A program made the position numbers and the translations under genes. From Asterionellopsis glacialis (lineage: Eukaryota; Bacillariophyta; Plagiogrammaphyceae; Rhaphoneidales; Asterionellopsidaceae), in assembly GCA_014885115.2 (NCBI GenBank), contig WKLE02001282.1:1-10555 (forward strand): a stretch of DNA of 10,555 bases, given 5' to 3'. The notes beneath the pieces were generated by a model. It was not told the DNA's origin. It was given only the letters and a program-made list of their open reading frames with translations, and did no database searches. Below, piece by piece: positions 8,676 through 10,555 of the stretch; the first letter of the stretch is position 1; each line of letters begins with the position of its first letter.

Positions 8676-9326
8676 TCACACCATCGATATTCTTGACCAC
8701 AACAAAGATTTACCAATAACTTGCAACAGAATAGCTTGCACTCCGTTTACTACTTTCGTCTTTTCCTGTTGAGGACTCTTCCACTCGAAACCAAGACGTT
8801 CAAGACGACCAACCCTTCTATCATTCATGATGGGCGAATACACCCCGAACCGACGTTTCTGATATTCTTGACGTTGTGTCTCAACCCAACCACCAAGTTT
8901 CACTCCATGAATGACATATTGGGAAGGGACATTTGTATGACCAAAATTACGTTTAAACTCCCGTAGTAAGGCAAATTTTTATTCCCAAGATGTTTGTGTC
9001 TTTTTCTGATTCGTTTGGGTCCTTTTGATCTTTTTTAATGAAGACAATTTGTGGTAACTACCAAAGCATACTGATAAAGTGCCATGCTCATGATTCTGTT
9101 CTTCAATTTTAAGGCAGTATTCGTCAAGGTAGTTAGTTTCAGGCAAGAGAGGAATTAGTAAAGAGGTTTGGCCTTGGTGGTATGTTGCATTCTTCGTTTT
9201 CAAAAGGAATTGGAGTCCTTGATGGTGTCTACACAGGATGGGACAATTCCTTACACGACCACCAAAGGGATTCTGTTGAACCAAAGCCAAACGAACAGGG
9301 TTACGATGGATCATCACCGTCGTCAT
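8676..9326 (-). pseudogene. Helicase-associated (HA) domain protein with nonsense codon
   Basis: From ATG 9326-9324 the frame runs 115 codons to TAA at 8981-8979, then stays open in the same frame to 8676. The piece after the stop is one complete HA repeat: W (8987-8985) just before the stop, then LREFKRNFGHTNVPSQY, LGGWVETQRQEY, RVGRLERLGFEW (ending 8781). This W...F...G...VP...LG.WV..QR..Y....R...L..GF.W pattern is the HA domain (PF03457), about 69 residues here as expected. HA repeats are common in diatom genomes; they are predicted to bind nucleic acid, but their function there is unknown. The TAA replaces what is usually an acidic or polar residue, one base from GAA, so it looks like a recent nonsense change. 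The 115-residue upstream part has no recognised domain. No ATG follows the stop early enough to make the domain alone. The gene converges on the Patched-like gene. Confidence 0.7.
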
Positions 9327-9694
9327 CGTTTTGATCCTTGATCGTTTTCTCTGAAATTTCAATGAGAACAATCACAACGTAAACTAAAGTTAGTTTTCAA
9401 AAAGATAAAGAACGTCGTTCTTCCATCCATTTATATTAAAAAAATAATAGTCTCTAAATTTTCACAAGATACGACCTACGTAGGACTAGTGTCTATCCTA
9501 CCCGAACAGGGTTAACGATGGATCATCGCAGTGGCAGTCGTGATCGTTTTGATCCGGGATCTTTTGCTCTTAAGGTTCAATGAGAACAAGCACAAAGTAG
9601 TCTAAAGTTTGTTTTCAAAAAAGAAAAAGAATGCCATTTATATATATATTAAAAAAATAATAGTCTCTAAATTTGCAGAAGATACGACCTACGT
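9292..9694. repeat. Direct tandem duplication, period about 211 bases
   Basis: Unit 1 (9292-9483) and unit 2 (9503-9694) share, in order, CGAACAGGGTTA, CGATGGATCATC, GATCGTTTTGATCC, CAATGAGAACAA, GTTTTCAAAAA, TTATATT followed by AAAAAAATAATAGTCTCTAA, and GATACGACCTACGT. Spacing between matching blocks is 211-213 bases. Unit 1 covers the first 12 codons of the HA-domain pseudogene and its upstream region; in unit 2 the matching frame is interrupted. It is therefore a local duplication of that gene's 5' end and promoter, now diverged by point changes and small indels. Confidence 0.8.
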
Positions 9695-10555
9695 CTAGAA
9701 CTGTAGGTCCTCTCTCTAGTAGAGTAGTTACAAATACTAAGTTCCTCTCTTGAGCCCTGTCTGCACCTCTTCCGTGTACTTTTGAAATTTTCATTGGTCC
9801 AATCATGATCTCTTCCTTTCGACGACTACCGTCATTTATAATTAAAGATGAGCTAGTAGGACTAGAACTCAGGTCCGTTGTACCTGGTCCGCACCGATAC
9901 CTATATGCTTTCGCAAAAACCAGACATAAAATCAATACAATCAAATTAACTTCAATTAGTACACTTAATTACAATTTTTTTCAAAAGATTGTTAGAGACA
10001 CATGGATATCCAAATTCTTTCTATTCTTCCTTCATTGAGCAAGGATTAGAAAAAAAAACAGTTGCCTCATTAATTTTTGTTTGTTTATAGTATATACTTT
10101 GTTTAGTTTACTCTCCATTTTTTATTGTCAAGTTGAAGTGAAGCATTATATGTTACAGTGTTACAGGGAACTTTTAATGCACAGTGTTGACGTCATTCTT
10201 TTCTAATGAAGGACCAACACCATCTCCCTCTTTTTCTTTTTTATTGCACAAATTAAAAAAAAAGAGAATTCACTTTTTTAGATGAATCTCAGGGTATATA
10301 GTGCACCCTTAAAACGAAATTATTATTCGTATCAAGATGAGTACTTACAAATGCAGAATTATGTACAGTTTTATAGACAAGTATTCAGATATAATACAAG
10401 TCATGTTTTATACATATGAAAGGAGTGAGATATTATAATGTTATATATACATACACTTTTGTTTTCATTCATTTATACAATCATGAATTCATTGGGCTAT
10501 TAGTTTCTTCTTTCTTGGTGTACAGCAGTAATCCTATTTCGTATGTTTGCTCTTT
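9695..10555. other. AT-rich intergenic region, no gene seen
   Basis: About 860 bases with no supported gene. A minus-strand frame (9615-9944) with a hydrophobic start has no ATG at its beginning, and a plus-strand frame (9805-10038) has an ATG but no domain and includes the GTACCTGGTCC motif copy near 9880. Poly-T/A runs are frequent. The only distinct site is the palindrome TGACGTCA at 10188. Confidence 0.4.
10188..10195. promoter_or_regulatory. Perfect CRE palindrome TGACGTCA
   Basis: TGACGTCA is the full cAMP-response-element palindrome bound by bZIP factors. In the diatom Phaeodactylum tricornutum, TGACGT-type elements control CO2-responsive genes. No gene start is visible on either side within the window, so the target, if any, lies beyond 10555. 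One 8-mer can occur by chance. Confidence 0.25.

Noticed and set aside
8721..8966. Plus-strand ORF opposite the HA domain
   Set aside because: It is the antisense shadow of the HA-domain frame, which matches a known family.
9615..9944. Minus-strand frame with a signal-peptide-like start
   Set aside because: The start is TTG, with no ATG before the middle of the frame. The end runs into the tandem duplication and low-complexity A/T sequence.
9805..10038. 77-codon plus-strand ATG frame
   Set aside because: Overlaps the previous frame, no domain, ends in Phe-rich translation of poly-T.

Overview
The window looks nuclear and eukaryotic. Gene density is low, spacers are long and AT-rich, and the main gene has a clear GT-AG intron. 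Three features point to a unicellular alga of the stramenopile/diatom type: a helicase-associated (HA) domain fragment, a zinc-knuckle domain from transposon-like proteins, and a Patched/NPC1-like membrane protein. This placement is inference; no ribosomal or organelle marker is present.

Layout, left to right. Positions 172-1248 (+) hold a decayed gene: a basic start, an acidic middle and a Cys-paired domain, broken by frame changes and in-frame stops. Two minus-strand genes follow. One encodes a class I SAM-dependent methyltransferase with a signal peptide (1931-2866). The other is a short signal-peptide ORF (1603-1818) with a segment resembling the N-terminal signature of SIL1, the ER nucleotide exchange factor for BiP; it looks truncated or decayed. 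About 2.3 kb of mostly non-coding DNA (2867-5208) follows, with recurring GTACCTGGTAC-like motifs and one unrecognised short minus-strand ORF (3786-3962).

The best-supported gene is a two-exon, 965-residue sterol-sensing-domain/Patched-family protein (5276-8284, +) with twelve predicted membrane segments. A short upstream ORF precedes it. Its last transmembrane segment and acidic tail are partly repeated just past the stop codon, and a possible 50-nt intron would splice the tail onto the repeated copy. Convergent to it lies an HA-domain pseudogene (8676-9326, -) with one nonsense codon at the start of the domain. The 5' end of that pseudogene is part of a tandem duplication of about 211 bp (9292-9694). 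The last 860 bases have no convincing gene, only a perfect TGACGTCA palindrome.

Nothing suggests that the genes form one pathway. The two minus-strand genes could both act in the secretory pathway, and the Patched-like protein is also a membrane-system protein, but this is loose context. I found no convincing new multi-gene system. The leads most worth checking are the alternative C-terminal tail, the SIL1-like fragment and the dispersed palindromic motif.
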